Below, piece after piece: positions 45,401 to 56,760 of a DNA stretch of 64,000 nucleotides. Each line of letters begins with the position of its first letter. Position 1 is the first letter of the stretch. The notes below the pieces were generated by a model, which saw nothing but the letters and a program-made list of their open reading frames with translations, was not told the origin of the DNA and searched no databases. Source of the DNA: Nymphaea colorata (Eukaryota > Streptophyta > Magnoliopsida > Nymphaeales > Nymphaeaceae); the NCBI RefSeq assembly GCF_008831285.2, contig NW_022204507.1, forward strand, positions 3,821,017 through 3,885,016, in the 5' to 3' direction. The position numbers were made by a program, and so were the translations under genes.

Positions 45401-46717
45401 GTTCAAATGGATTCAAGTACGCTTCCGCTACAGTTAAAGTTTTAATTCAGTGATTTAGCATGAATGAGATCTTGCTTTAGGGCATATTCTTTTGTTTGTA
45501 TATGCATTAGGAAATCTCCATCAAGACGTTGAGATGGTTTTTCCTTTAAGGAGTTGCCTCAACTGAGCATAATCTTTAGCCGTAAAGACAAGTATAGTCT
45601 CCTTAATCGGTTCACTTGGTTTCACAGTAGCAGCAGTAGAAACATTTTGCAGACTTGAATAATCGTTAGTGCCATCCATAGGTGCACTCTTGCAGGCTAA
45701 TTTCTCTACCTGCCTTTGCCGATTTTCAATTTTTGAATTCAGTGGATAGCCCACCAACTTATAACACTATTCTTCAGTATGCCCATTCGTATGATAGTGG
45801 GTACAGTAAAAATGCTGAGGCCTAAAATTTCCATTTCTGTTTCCAATGTTCTTAACATCAAGGTTGGCAGCTGCGAGACTAATGTTCTCAAAATTGGTAG
45901 AATGCATTCTGACCTCTCACTATTTTCCTTTTTGAAGTTCGAGAGAATACACCTTGCCAATGGACGGTAATGGGTCACGCAGTAGAATTTGACCTCTTAT
46001 GGTTTTGTAAGACTCATTGAGGTCCAACAAGAATTTGTGTTTTTGAAGTTTATCTGCAATCACTTTGAGAGCACCACACCAACAAATAGGAAGAACATCA
46101 TAGGACTCAAGCTCGTCCCAATATTTTGTACTTTAGTATAGTAAGCAGCCGCTATCATGTTGTCTTGAGACAATTGAGCACTTTAATTTCAGTTGAAACT
46201 TCCTTGGTGCCAAGCTTTGGATATATCCCTCTTTGATGTCAACCCAAACTCCTTTGGCTATTGTTGCATAGATAATGCTGCCAGCAAAACTTGTTTGACA
46301 AGGAGTTTATAATATAAGAAAGCACCATTGTATTATAACGTGCCCAAAGTATAAACTCAGTGCTATCTTGACCAAGGGTTGGTAGAGAACCATCATTTAA
46401 ACAAATTTATTCTTAGCCACAGGGGCCATAGTCATCAATCTACTCCATGTGGTGCAGTTTTCTTCAGTTAATGGCTTGGATACAAGAATAGCACCAAGGT
46501 TATCACTGTGATGCAAGAAGGAAGGATTTATCAAATCAGAACTTATCGGATGAGAAGATGCATCTGAACAAGTTGAGGCGTCATTGGTCAAGGCACTCAA
46601 GTTGACAGAACACTTTTAGTCATATCAATAAGGCATAAACAGGAACAAAACCAATGATAAAAGGGCAACCAAGAGAAAAACAAGGAGGATCAGTCACCAG
46701 GATGGCTATGATACCAA
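42473..46717 (-). mobile_element. Ty1/copia retrotransposon, 3' end missing at the gap
   Basis: Minus orientation. The gag start (MSALTNDASTC, then NPSFLHHSDNLGAILVSKPL) is at 46,600 and more gag at 45,521-45,757. The protease reads WILNSGAGLHMC near 44,990, with asparagine in place of the catalytic aspartate. GAG-pre-integrase and integrase start (MRHMHLGHPSFSMN) at 44,642-44,292. The linker is at 43,575-43,871. Reverse transcriptase includes VKGYAQIEGFDFHDTYAPVA near 43,110, YMELPSGYG near 42,940 and AYVDELII near 42,750, so YVDD is altered. The RT C-terminal part and RNase H are lost at the gap. Stops and frameshifts are frequent. A minus-strand primer site TGGTATCATAGCC lies near 46,703-46,717. 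Confidence 0.85.
45135..45432 (+). mobile_element. Solo LTR inserted between gag and protease of the copia element
   Basis: A ~298-bp block interrupts the copia body in the opposite orientation. It has a TATAAAA box (45,252-45,258) followed by a leader-like AGAGAGAAAAAGAGAG and ends TACGCTTCCGCTACA, typical of copia LTR ends. GTTAA occurs immediately before (45,130-45,134) and after (45,433-45,437) as a candidate 5-bp target duplication. The left end reads GTGATTG, with one extra G before the expected TG. Confidence 0.6.
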
Positions 46718-47046
46718 GAGAAAACCAGCGAACAAAAGTAGTGTAGGAAGTTACCATAAGGTGAGAAATAGAGGCACTAAAATAGAGTAGGGGAAACGGT
46801 GTCTCATAATAAGCAAGGTTGCACAGCTTTCATTAAGAAGTGAGATGTTTATACAAGCGCAAAATTAGGGTAGAGAATTGCTACCCAAATTATTACACAA
46901 TTCTAAAAATACAATAAAACCACATGAGTGAAATTCCTTTTCTGTACACCCTTCTGCTATTAGTTGGAGATAAAAAACTGTAACTGAATTTCTATACACA
47001 CCTTTGGACAAATAACAATTGAGATAATCAATTTCAACTCTTAACA
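46718..47046 (-). repeat. 5' LTR of the second copia element
   Basis: On the minus strand it begins TGTTAAGAGTTGAAATTG at 47,046, has a TATA box TGTATAAAC near 46,852-46,860 and ends next to the primer-binding site at 46,717. The partner LTR is not seen in the window and would lie at or beyond the gap. Confidence 0.7.
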
Positions 47047-48202
47047 ATATGTACATAGAATGATTAACATTGTTTTGAAAATTGTACATTTGCTTTTTAT
47101 AATTTTTCCGTACATCTTGATTCACATGGCAGTTTCATGACCATATACCGAGGATATTTTATTTCTGACCCCTTTATTCGAAAAACTTTTAGGTGGGACG
47201 ATGCATAGCAGCTGGATCATGGCATGATATTGTTGCCATTGTTATATCGTTGAATACGTCATGCTAGTGGATGTTTATGTGACCCTCAAACATGCGTTAC
47301 ACAACTTCACTCTAGAAACAGTTATTGAGCCTCGGTATTACATGCATTGGTATATATTTTTCATTATAGTATTTTGCTACTCTTAGCATGCATAGCCTAA
47401 AATCATCCTTACACTTAAGCTACTATGTATGGATCTCTTATTTTAGCAAGATCCTGGACCCAAGTTGCAAGATGATCTAGAAGGCTCGAGAGGATCCAAC
47501 GTGTAGGCATTGTAGTCCTAGTGCCTCATGAAATATAGAGCAATACCCGTTGTAGATAGTTTCGTGCCATCTCATACCTACTGGCCACACACTCTATGTC
47601 GAATGTAATGTTTTTCATGTCTTTCCTCATATGTTCAATCTACAAATGAGTATGTGATTATTTTTTTGTTCAGTATTATTTGTTGCTTGGCAAATGCTGA
47701 TACTCCCTATGTATGACACTTGTTAGATGATTTCCTATTCCTATGAGAAATTTATTTAGTGAATGTGGTCATGCATCAACAATTGAGAATAACATTATAT
47801 TTTGGATTGAAAATTACATAAATAGAAAGATTGATCCTTATGAACTCAATTACCATGCGATGGCATAATTGTTTCTTTGTAACTTGTGAACCTAACAGAC
47901 TTATTGCTTGTTGTATTGATGAACACTTATGATTTAAAAAGACTGTTGCCTATTTATGAGATATAGGTTTAGGGAAGGGAGCGATAAGTTGTTGTTGTAC
48001 AAAAGAATGGTCCAATGTTGTGTATGTGCGACGACCTGAAATTGTTTGTGAAATAACCCTACTGGACTTTGAGACCTGATGGGGCTGGAACCGATGGACT
48101 CAAATGTGAGTGATGTCTCAGATATTAAGCCCGATAAGGTCAAGGCTGATGTGGCCTTTCCACGTAGATGCCTTATCATCCCACCATCAGATCTAATCAT
48201 GA
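47047..48202. other. No recognised gene
   Basis: AT-rich DNA flanking the copia LTR. Only short frames occur and I see no repeats of note. Confidence 0.4.
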
Positions 48203-48350
48203 AATTGGCTGCCTGCACTCGGCCCGGGTCAAAAAAATTTCTTATCGCGCTCAACTTGAGTGAGCCCAGCACGGCCCGAGATCTTAACGGGCCGGGCCCG
48301 GTTATCACTTCTATAGCCTGGCCCGGCCCGACAGCCCGTTAGGTCAATCA
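48203..48350. repeat. GGCCCGGCCC-type dispersed repeat, GC-rich copy
   Basis: It contains CACTCGGCCCGGGTC, AGCACGGCCCGAGATC, GGGCCGGGCCCGGTTATCAC and CTGGCCCGGCCCGACAG. It belongs with 227-357 and 50,318-50,518. The nested GGGCC/GGCCC motifs would fold strongly if transcribed. Confidence 0.6.
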
Positions 48351-49637
48351 ACATTCGACTCATGCCTCCCGCGCCCTCCCTCCCTCCCTCCCCTAATTTG
48401 CATTTTCTTTTCCATCGAAGGAGGCAGAGCCACTGCGCCACAGAGACAGGGAGAGTCACCATCTCCGCTCCACCACTGGGCCACCGTCGCCACCATCACC
48501 GTCTCCACTCCACCACTGGGCCACCGTCGCCCTTTCGCCGCTCCGCCACTGGTCCACCATTGGCCTTTTGCTTTGTGAAGGTACATGTCTTTTATCCTCT
48601 GTTATGTGAAAAAGGTAAAACATCACGCTTTTGCTTTGTGAAGGTACACGTCTTTGATCACCATAACGTTTATTACCCGAATATGTTTGCTTTCTCTTGT
48701 TGAGAACTTTTTCCATATATTTTTTGAGTTTTGGGAACGCCTCGAACCAGTTTAATGGGTTATGCTATGCTCTTCTGAAATGTGGTGCAAGTTGTTTTTG
48801 TTGTCAAATTTTACTATCTGTTGCCTGTATACGATCCCAGGAGTTTGGGTTTGCTTTTTATCTTTGTTAGACATACAGAATCAATATCTGTCCTGCTGTT
48901 AAGGTAAAAAACCAGAACTTTTTAGTTGTGCTTCAGTGGATGTGTAATCAAAATCTGGCGAAGCTATTGCTCCGTTGCTTAGCTAAATAGCCTGACTTCT
49001 GTTTATCTGAAGAAGTTTATTGGCTTTCTCTTGTTGAGTTTATACTATTAAGTACATGGTTTAGTTTCCCTGTGGTTCTCCTCTTTTATGAGGTTCTCCA
49101 GTATTCTCTTCAGGGTATGCTGTGGTGCCCATTTTTCAATATATATGAATCTGGTACTAATTTGTCCACAACGAAATTTCAGTTGACCAAATCCCTACAG
49201 TGAGCATTCGTTATATTGATTCTTCAAGCATCTATCTCTCTCTCTCTCCCCCCCCCCTTCATGCGTGCACATTAAACATGACACCAACTACAGTAATTTT
49301 GAACAATTTCAGAAGGAGGATTTGTTGTCCTTTTATGTGATTATGCTGGTCTGAGAAATTTTGAATATGGGATAGATTCTTTGCATGTTGTCGGTTTGTT
49401 TTTTGAGGTATGCTATAACTGAACCATTTTATAGTTAAAGAAAAGTGATTACATTGTTCAGGTGCTACTTGTAGTCTCTCTGCATTATGTTGTATCAGAA
49501 TTCATTATGTTGTATCAAATTCTGTTGATGGGACTTGGTTGTTCGTTGTTACCTGTTGTGTAATCTGTGATTCTGTTGGCTGTTTCTCTTCTTCCTTTTC
49601 TTTTAATCTTCTACGTGTGAATTTATTTTCAATGCAG
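48351..49637 (+). other. UTR-like and intron-like sequence upstream of an orphan exon
   Basis: 48,360-48,560 is CT- and GC-rich, with CACCACTGGGCCACCGTCGCC repeated. A ~62-bp duplication (CTTTTGCTTTGTGAAGGTACA at 48,567 and 48,629) follows. The remainder is T-rich and intron-like and leads to the acceptor at 49,637. It resembles the start of a plant gene, but I find no reliable coding exon before 49,638. Confidence 0.35.
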
Positions 49638-49777
49638 AAATACATTCAGCCATTCATCTCAAGCATGATTGCACTGGAAGCTGGCCTAGTTCTTCAAGTC
49701 GCCAAAGATGCCAGTGGGAGCCATATTCTTGAGTCCTTTATTTCTTCAAATGTTTCTGTGAAGCAGAAGTACAAACT
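49638..49777 (+). pseudogene. Orphan exon resembling a Pumilio/NOP9-type (APUM23-like) repeat
   Basis: After a clean acceptor (TTTTCAATGCAG) the frame reads KYIQPFISSMIALEAGLVLQ, then AKDASGSHILESFISS and VKQKYKL, ending near a possible GT donor at 49,778 or a stop at 49,782. The pattern of a hydrophobic helix, KDASGSHxLExF and KQK is characteristic of the C-terminal Puf-like repeats of plant APUM23/NOP9 nucleolar rRNA-processing proteins. I recall the family pattern but could not align it. No neighbouring exons of that gene are visible, so this is a displaced or remnant exon. Confidence 0.6.
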
Positions 49778-50317
49778 GTACTAGTGCACGTGGCAGTATG
49801 CGCAAGCACTTAACACCCAATTGATGTGCCCATGTAACCATGCTCACATTTATCTTTGTGACTGTACTAGAGCATCTTCATGTTTGGCTTCTGAATCATT
49901 TTTCAGTGATGGTTTACTGTTTCTGTCATCACCATTCGTTTCTCTAACTTCTCATGTTGATTTTAGTATGTTGTCTGTTTGAGTGCCTTTTCTCTATTGT
50001 CTAATGAATATTTTTTGGAATGGATGAGTTATGCTCGTTTTTTCTTTTCAAGCTGTGATGGTTAGGAGCCTTTTTGCCTAATTATATGCAATAAAGTTTT
50101 GAATCTTTTTTATTATAGAACTGTAATCGCAGTTGTACACAGTTCTTTTTTTCTCAGGCCCACATATATGTGTAACATTTATTTCTGCAGATTTTTGGGT
50201 TCCCTTAAAATGTGAAATAACTAATTGAAGAATTGTATTTTGTGTTGCAAACTTGCAACAGAAATGTTTCAAAAGGTTTCCCTCTTAAATTTGGTTCCAA
50301 TTAAGTCCAGGGTTCAA
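49778..50317. other. No recognised gene
   Basis: T-rich sequence follows the orphan exon. It has a 3'-UTR or intron look, and no further exon is detected. Confidence 0.35.
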
Positions 50318-50518
50318 TGTGAAATCAGGCATGACCCTGCCCAGCCCGACCTGGCCCGCCAGTTAACAAAACGGGTCGGGCTGGGCCTGATTTTTGGTGG
50401 ACCAGGGCCGGTACCCGGCACGGCCCGGCAATAAGTGGGCCGGGCTTGGGCCCGGGCTTCAGGCCCGACGGACCTACCCGGGCTGGGTCTTAGCGGCCCG
50501 GCCCGATGCCCACCCCTA
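50318..50518. repeat. GGCCCGGCCC-type dispersed repeat, largest copy
   Basis: About 200 bp at very high GC in AT-rich surroundings. CAGCCCGACCTGGCCCGCC near the left end is partly complementary to GGGTCGGGCTGGGCC ~35 bp later, and GGGCCGGGCTTGGGCCCGGG and CCCGGGCTGGG follow. Several nested inverted repeats are present. It has no coding signal. Confidence 0.65.
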
Positions 50519-51589
50519 CCACACATGCATATCGTTGTGTTTTTACTTAGATATTGACATGCCAAAACCATGCTGGTTATTAATGGCTTTCTGGCAAGTT
50601 CACAGTGTTGTGGGACTTTACACTTATAAAAGAGTTTATTTCAGTTTTGTTTAATATTAAGACAGATTGTACATGGCTACAGCCTTTGTAATTAGATTCC
50701 TTTGTTGTTCAGACAATTTCTTGTAGTGTTCTAATGACACAACAGATAATAGCAAATCTCTCTGTTTTCATGTCTATATCCATGCTGTGCATTGTCAGCT
50801 AATAGTTTAAAATTTGATGAAATTTTAGGATGTTTCAGTAATGGTCACCATGTGTCTTGAATTTAAATTCTTTTGCTTAAATTTTGCTTTGGATTAGGAA
50901 AGTGATTTACAAATTTAGTATTAAAAGTCTATCATGCTTGGGACTCAATGGCAAAGCCAAGAAATCTGACAAGAGGGAACTGGTTCAAACGATTTTAGAT
51001 TCTTAGGGGCACCAATATATACAAATTAGCAGCAAATTTTTTTCTGGGCATCAATATGTAAAACAAAGAAATCTTGCAGTACCATGAGGGCAATTGGCCA
51101 GACCAGCCCACATATGCTTCTAGCTGCCAATATCAGCAATGTATCCAGTAACATCTAAATCAAATGGGATCTAGGGTTATCAGACCTAGCATTAATCCTT
51201 CTACATGATCAAATTGTTCCAAACAGATTTTCATGTCCAGAGCATTTCTCAAAAGTTTTTCTATTTTGCAATCTTTTGCTTAAGTTGATTTGAGAATGCA
51301 GGACTGGCCATAAATTCTATTGGACTTCGACCTATCCCGGATTGCTTCTGACCCATTGGAGTTTTCTAGAAATAAATACACCAAAATAATGGATTTATTA
51401 AATGTACGTAATAACCTTTAAATTGAGTGTCTGAAAAAAAAAATGAATACGAATTTGGTTTGGACATAGAAGCGATTTTATCTGATTTTCTTATGTGTTG
51501 TTTAGCTTTGGCTTAATTTGAATGGGGATTCGGATCATAATTTTTTTTTAAATATATTTTAGCTATTTTTAACAGTTTTAGAAACGTAT
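50519..51589. other. No recognised gene
   Basis: AT-rich, with only short frames. I see nothing I can annotate. Confidence 0.4.
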
Positions 51590-51775
51590 AAGCCTGAACA
51601 CTTTCTTGAAGATATATACTTTAGCTATTGTGAAGAAAATTGGACATGGATCTTCCTGAACTGTTTTGAAGATACATGTATTTATATATGATTCTTGTTG
51701 TGAATAGGTTTGGATCTAGATCTGATGTATCTTGACTTTCTCTGTCTCTGTCTCTTTCTCTACTATATATATATA

Positions 51776-51817
<42 letters not shown>

Positions 51818-52165
51818 TGTTCAACCAATTTGGATCTTGATCTGATTTGTTTCTAAAATACATATATTTATGTATGTTATGTTGTTAGATCTGATTTGTT
51901 TTCTAAATGCATATATTTATGTGTGTTAGATGTATTAACATTTATTTGGATATATATATGATTTTTGTTTAAAATACATACATTTATATATTAGTTGTCG
52001 TAGGTGTGTTTAATTGGATTTAGGTCTGATAGCTTTTGAAAATGCTTATATATAATATGATTGTTATAGATAGATTTGGGTTTGTACACAGCCAATTTCA
52101 AAACATACATATTGATGTATATATTTGTATATAATTGATTCTGGTAGATTATAATATAACTTAAT
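51590..52165. repeat. Degenerate ~60-70-bp tandem array with an AT microsatellite
   Basis: Diverged units contain GGATCTxGATCTGAT, TTTTCTAAAATACATATATTTATGTATG and related phrases, about eight times. A pure (AT)n tract lies at about 51,764-51,814. The units drift in length and sequence. Confidence 0.6.
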
Positions 52166-52263
52166 TCAGACTTTAATCCAAGTTTGAGTGCTTATAAACA
52201 TGAATTGATGCATGTTATTGTGAACTAAACATAGCGGGAATGGTGGCGCTGTTCAACTTCAAT

Positions 52264-53487
52264 CAGTGTTGTTAAATGCATTGATGTGCACACCCTGTGA
52301 AGCGATGCGTGCACAATAATGTGAAGTGATGTGTAAGCATCACGACCAAAATTCCTGAAGTCTATATTATCCTTTAGGAATTGTAAAAAATGAATACCAC
52401 AACCACAAATACAGAATGACATTCTATGCATTTGCTTCTATGAGTCCAACAATGAGTCAAACAAATGCAATGCATAAATTCTATTGAATAAATGGGATTG
52501 TAGAATGGTTACCACTATAGACCCAACAATGAGTTAAAAAACATATACTGCATAAATTATGTAGTATAAATAGAAACAATTTTAGTACATGAATAGAAGT
52601 ACATATCAATCAAAAGCTCACTACTTGTGAAGATGAAAAGTTCCAATTAACCATTTAAATCTACCAAAGAAGAACTGGATCGGAGGTAGTGGCCCATTCT
52701 TCCTGCACTCAGAAAAAATTGAAAAGGTAAGATGTCCAAGAAATACAACATATTAGTTAAAAAAGTGCTTTGTAAAACAAATTTCAATGCGATATGGCCT
52801 CAATTACAGTTAGATAGAAATGTCAAATATGAATTAAAAAACAGAACAAAAATCTCAAGCGAGAATCTCGATAAGAAGCTGAAGGTTTCGGCTCAAACAA
52901 CTAAAAAGTTAAGTGCTCGTCGGTCAAAGCATCCGCCCTCGCTCATTACATTTTGTTGAAGAAGAACACTAAAATATATGAACAGAGATTTGAAACTGAC
53001 GCAACGAACAGGACGAGATCTACGACAGAAATGGACCCCAAAATTCAATGAAGTAAAAACAGTACCAACGAACATTTGTTGCTGCAATATTAATGTTAAA
53101 GGCGAACAAATTCATCCAAAAGAATGTTGGAGACTAGCATACCTTCCGGCATTTGCAGACAACCATTGCACTTGCCGGCGGTTTCTCAGAGTGAGGCCTG
53201 CATGGCGCGAGAGAGAGGTAGGGGGGGAGAGCCCGGTATATGTGCCCAACAGGTCAAAACGTAGAGATAGTATATGCATATCAGTATCTGTATACGATGC
53301 ACCTGACGCTCATGCATCAGCTGCATCAAGCACGTACGTAGCCCTGTTGCGTGCACATCAGTCCACCGATGCACCCGCATCCAGTTATACTGCACCATCA
53401 TATTGAAAATGCGGTGCATTTTTTATAGTGGTGTGTGTCAAAGCATGCGCATCATGCCTCGATATGCGCCTGCATTTAACAACACTG
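52264..53487. mobile_element. Non-autonomous DNA transposon with 17-bp terminal inverted repeats
   Basis: The left end CAGTGTTGTTAAATGCA (52,264-52,280) is the exact inverse of the right end TGCATTTAACAACACTG (53,471-53,487). Flanking octamers ACTTCAAT and ACTTCCTT match at six of eight positions, consistent with a decayed 8-bp target duplication. CA-initiated ends plus 8-bp duplications point to the hAT superfamily. The 1,224-bp interior holds an open frame at 52,978-53,406 without recognisable transposase motifs and subterminal TGATGTGCA/TGCGTGCAC repeats. Confidence 0.8.
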
Positions 53488-54540
53488 ACTTCCTTTTCTA
53501 TATTTGATTAGAGTATTCAATTTTTTGTGAAATATAATTGAGAGTACCCCTGCAGCCTTTTTCAGGATATATGATTAGAATATGTATTTGAATTGAGTAT
53601 ACATGGACAAACTCGCTGGATTCATTGAATGCATGCTTAACTAGTCAGAGAAATTCCAGTTAGGCACTCACAGAAAGGTTCAAAGTTAAATTTTAGAGTC
53701 TTAGTCACGGTCATGGTTAGGGCTGCATTTGCACTCAACATCTTGGTGCAGAAGTTGGGGAAGTGGGATCATGCAAGTCTCCAAGGTCAGGTAATTTCTT
53801 TTTCTTTCTTATTTAGAATTTAGTGTTTTCTTTTTTCGTTTTCTTCCTTTATGCATGTTTTTGTTTTTTTTTTCTTTTAGCAAGTTTAGTTTAATTTATT
53901 TTCTTGTTCAATTCTTGGGATTTTCTTATTTGCGTTTGTAACACTTTAGTTTGGTATGTTTATTTTTCTAGAAATTGATTTTAATTTTTAGGGTACACAT
54001 AGTGGTCAGGTATGAAAGAGATCACTTTGTGCCCACGTGCACCCCTTGTCTGAAACTAAACTGGGTGAGCTTAGCAGCATACCATTTGGCTTAACCCAAG
54101 TATGTGAAAACTTGAACCCAATTTGGTTCTCACACAAGTACCATTTCAAAATCACATTTTTCTAAAATATTTACAAAGTTAACTTATTTAAATGATTTCA
54201 AAAGCTCTAAGTCATGTGGACATCGAGTCTACATAGGCCTAGCTCATAACTGTCTTAGAGTCACCTACTTGTGAACCTGGTTCCATAACCTCTTTGTCTA
54301 GTTAAATTTCTTTAAACACCCATTCATATGAAAGGAATGAAGTTTGTATCATCTATCACATGATTTGAATAATATCAAACACATTTACTACAGTCGAACC
54401 TATCCCTAGGAAGGTTTAAACCCAGCGTAGGGAAGATTGAACCCAGCCCTTTTGACCAACCTACCCCCACCCTATTTGGATCTTATATCTCAATTCATGG
54501 CATTGGATTGAAATCATCAACCTTATAACTGGTCTAAACC
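53488..54540. other. No recognised gene
   Basis: AT-rich DNA between the terminal-repeat element and the GGATTT repeat. I see no support for coding sequence. Confidence 0.4.
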
Positions 54541-55130
54541 GTGATATTAAACCCAATTCTAGTACATGTGATTTGGATTTCAATTATTGGATTCAACAAC
54601 TTAGGTTATGGATTTCATATTATGGGACTCATATCAGGGATATCATATTATGAATCTTGTATTTTAGATCTTAAATTTTGGATCTTGAATTTCAGACTTT
54701 GGATTTTAAATCTGATTTCTCATTTGAGACTCCAATCATAAATCCCAAACTATGGATATTGGATTATGGATTTCAGCTTTCACACGCTAGATTTTACATC
54801 TTGCATTTTTTATTTTGGAACTTGAATAGATTTCCTAAGCAAATGAGTATTTCATCATAGACCTTGGATCAATTCCCATAGAATCAAGCCTAAGTACTAG
54901 ATTTTAAATCATGTAATCACCATATTTGAATCTATTCTCTCAAAATTTGGATTTTGAAAAGATTTAGTACGAGATCATGATCTATTGGATTTCTGACCTA
55001 AAATTTTTAATCATGAACTCTTAATCTCAATGTCATGACATAATAGTTTTCATTTCTATTTGAAACCAGAATTATGTAAGTCTCTCACATCCTGATTTCA
55101 ATTTTTAGTTTCAAATCCAGATTTCCTTGC
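54541..55130. repeat. Degenerate TTGGATTT/GATCTTGAAT low-complexity array
   Basis: Short variants such as TTGGATTTCAATTATTGG, ATTTTGGATCTTGAATTTC, CTTTGGATTTTAAATC and TATTGGATTATGGATTTC follow one another for ~600 bp. The frames at 54,541-54,860 are products of the repeat. Confidence 0.6.
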
Positions 55131-56044
55131 TCGGTCCATGTTCTACACTCAAGTCCTAATAGAGACAAGACTCCAGGTCTACATGGCCTAGTTTTGCATG
55201 CATTATATACAATTTAGAACATCGATTTGTAATGTTTTATAATAATACGAACATAAACAGACTTCATATTAATTTCTTCTTGTTTATCAATCTATTTTTA
55301 AGTTCTTCCAGGACTTCAACACATGCATGATCCAAAATTAGGGTATGTTTGCTTTCTTAGGTTTTGGATGACATTTAGATTTTGGAAATGAAACATTTTA
55401 ATATAATCTTTGGTCTAACTACCCCTGACAAAAGTGCCAGAAATGATCAAACCTCGTGCGGATAGGTCTGATCTCGTCTTTCAGAATACCACACAAGGAA
55501 CGTGGGTGGGTACAAGTAAAAAAGCTCAATTTGTAACGGTTTTCATGTAAGATTAAAAAAATTTGACATGTAAGCAGTTACCCTGTTACAAAGTGAATTC
55601 ACTGTCCATAACGTGTAACAATTGGGTGTTCTTTGACATCAATAAGAATGAGGTGGTCACAAATGATAATTGGTAGAGCTTTGCCGTCTGACGCAATTAA
55701 TTGGCCAACCGACCTTTTGTACAAACAAAAATGCATGCACATATTGATTAGTGGTTATGATGCGTAATCTTCATGCAACAAACACCAAAATATTAAGCTC
55801 CCAAAATGTGCGAGCTGATTTTCAAAGTGATTAATTGTTGTGTAATATTGTCTCTGATCTTCATCTCCAATTTCTTCCATCATCATTGTGGATTTCCGTG
55901 GTCGTCGTCAGTTTCACAAACTACAGGCCGTGGCTCAACATCATTTTAGCTTTCAGTCATGATTTTCTCAAGCCATCCGCCGTGGCGTGCAAGCAAAGAC
56001 ATGGCTCTGGTTGTCTCTCTGCATTTTGTGAATCTCATTCTACC
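55131..56044. other. No recognised gene
   Basis: Mixed AT-rich DNA. A moderately GC-rich segment at 55,855-56,030 has an open frame that runs into the microsatellite and no recognisable domain. Confidence 0.35.
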
Positions 56045-56051
56045 ATCTCAT

Positions 56052-56125
<74 letters not shown>

Positions 56126-56145
56126 GGAGGGAGGGAGAGAGACAA
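56045..56145. repeat. Compound microsatellite (CA)n(TA)n(GA)n
   Basis: Pure CA, TA and GA runs adjoin, followed by GGGAG repeats. Confidence 0.95.
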
Positions 56146-56429
56146 AGTTGAATCAAGTGAAAAATCGACTAAATACTCAAATGAAAGACTTTCGATGCTC
56201 AAGATCATGATAAGGGCAGCCAAACACATGCTTGTTTAATGTACATTTCAAAAAATTTGAGACGAAAGTATACCAGAAATAGGGAGTAAATTAAAGTTCA
56301 AGAAGAACCACTTTCACAGAATTTATTTGGAGGTCTCCTTCTGGCAAGGATGTCATAAAATCCAATTTCGATCCGTGGTCCAATTGAACTACTAAAAAAA
56401 AAAGGACTATGAAACTAAATTTTAACATT

Positions 56430-56760
56430 TGATTAAGAAATCAAATTGGATCTGGATTTAAGAAATGACATCCGATTAAATTTAGATATAGACTCATATT
56501 TAAATAAATATATGATCAGACTAGGAATTAGATTAAATTTGAAATATCTGATATCCTATGTCCCAGGTTTTTGAAAGTCGACTATTAACATATTATATTG
56601 CAGCGAGGATTCAATTTAAAATGCAGATTCTATTATAAATGTGAATTCAAAAATGAGATTTAAGTTGGATTCAGATTCAGATTTGGATATGGTATTGATT
56701 TCTTATACAATTGTTTTGAAATCCGAATTCGAACCTAAATATATGAACATACCAAAAAAA
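56430..56760. repeat. Degenerate GATTCAGATTTGGAT-type repeat
   Basis: Phrases such as AATTGGATCTGGATTTAAG, TTGGATTCAGATTCAG and ATTTGGATATGG recur. It is the reverse-sense counterpart of the stretch at 4,740-4,905. Confidence 0.5.

Noticed and set aside
48362-48703. Open frame of 113 codons in CT-rich DNA.
   Set aside because: Low-complexity histidine/proline/serine composition from repeated CACCACTGGGCCACCG; more likely leader sequence.
52978-53406. Open frame inside the terminal-repeat element as a transposase.
   Set aside because: 142 residues, no DDE or hAT motifs; composition follows GCATCA repeats.
55835-56239. Open frame of 134 codons.
   Set aside because: Half of it is translated CA/TA/GA microsatellite; the rest matches no family.
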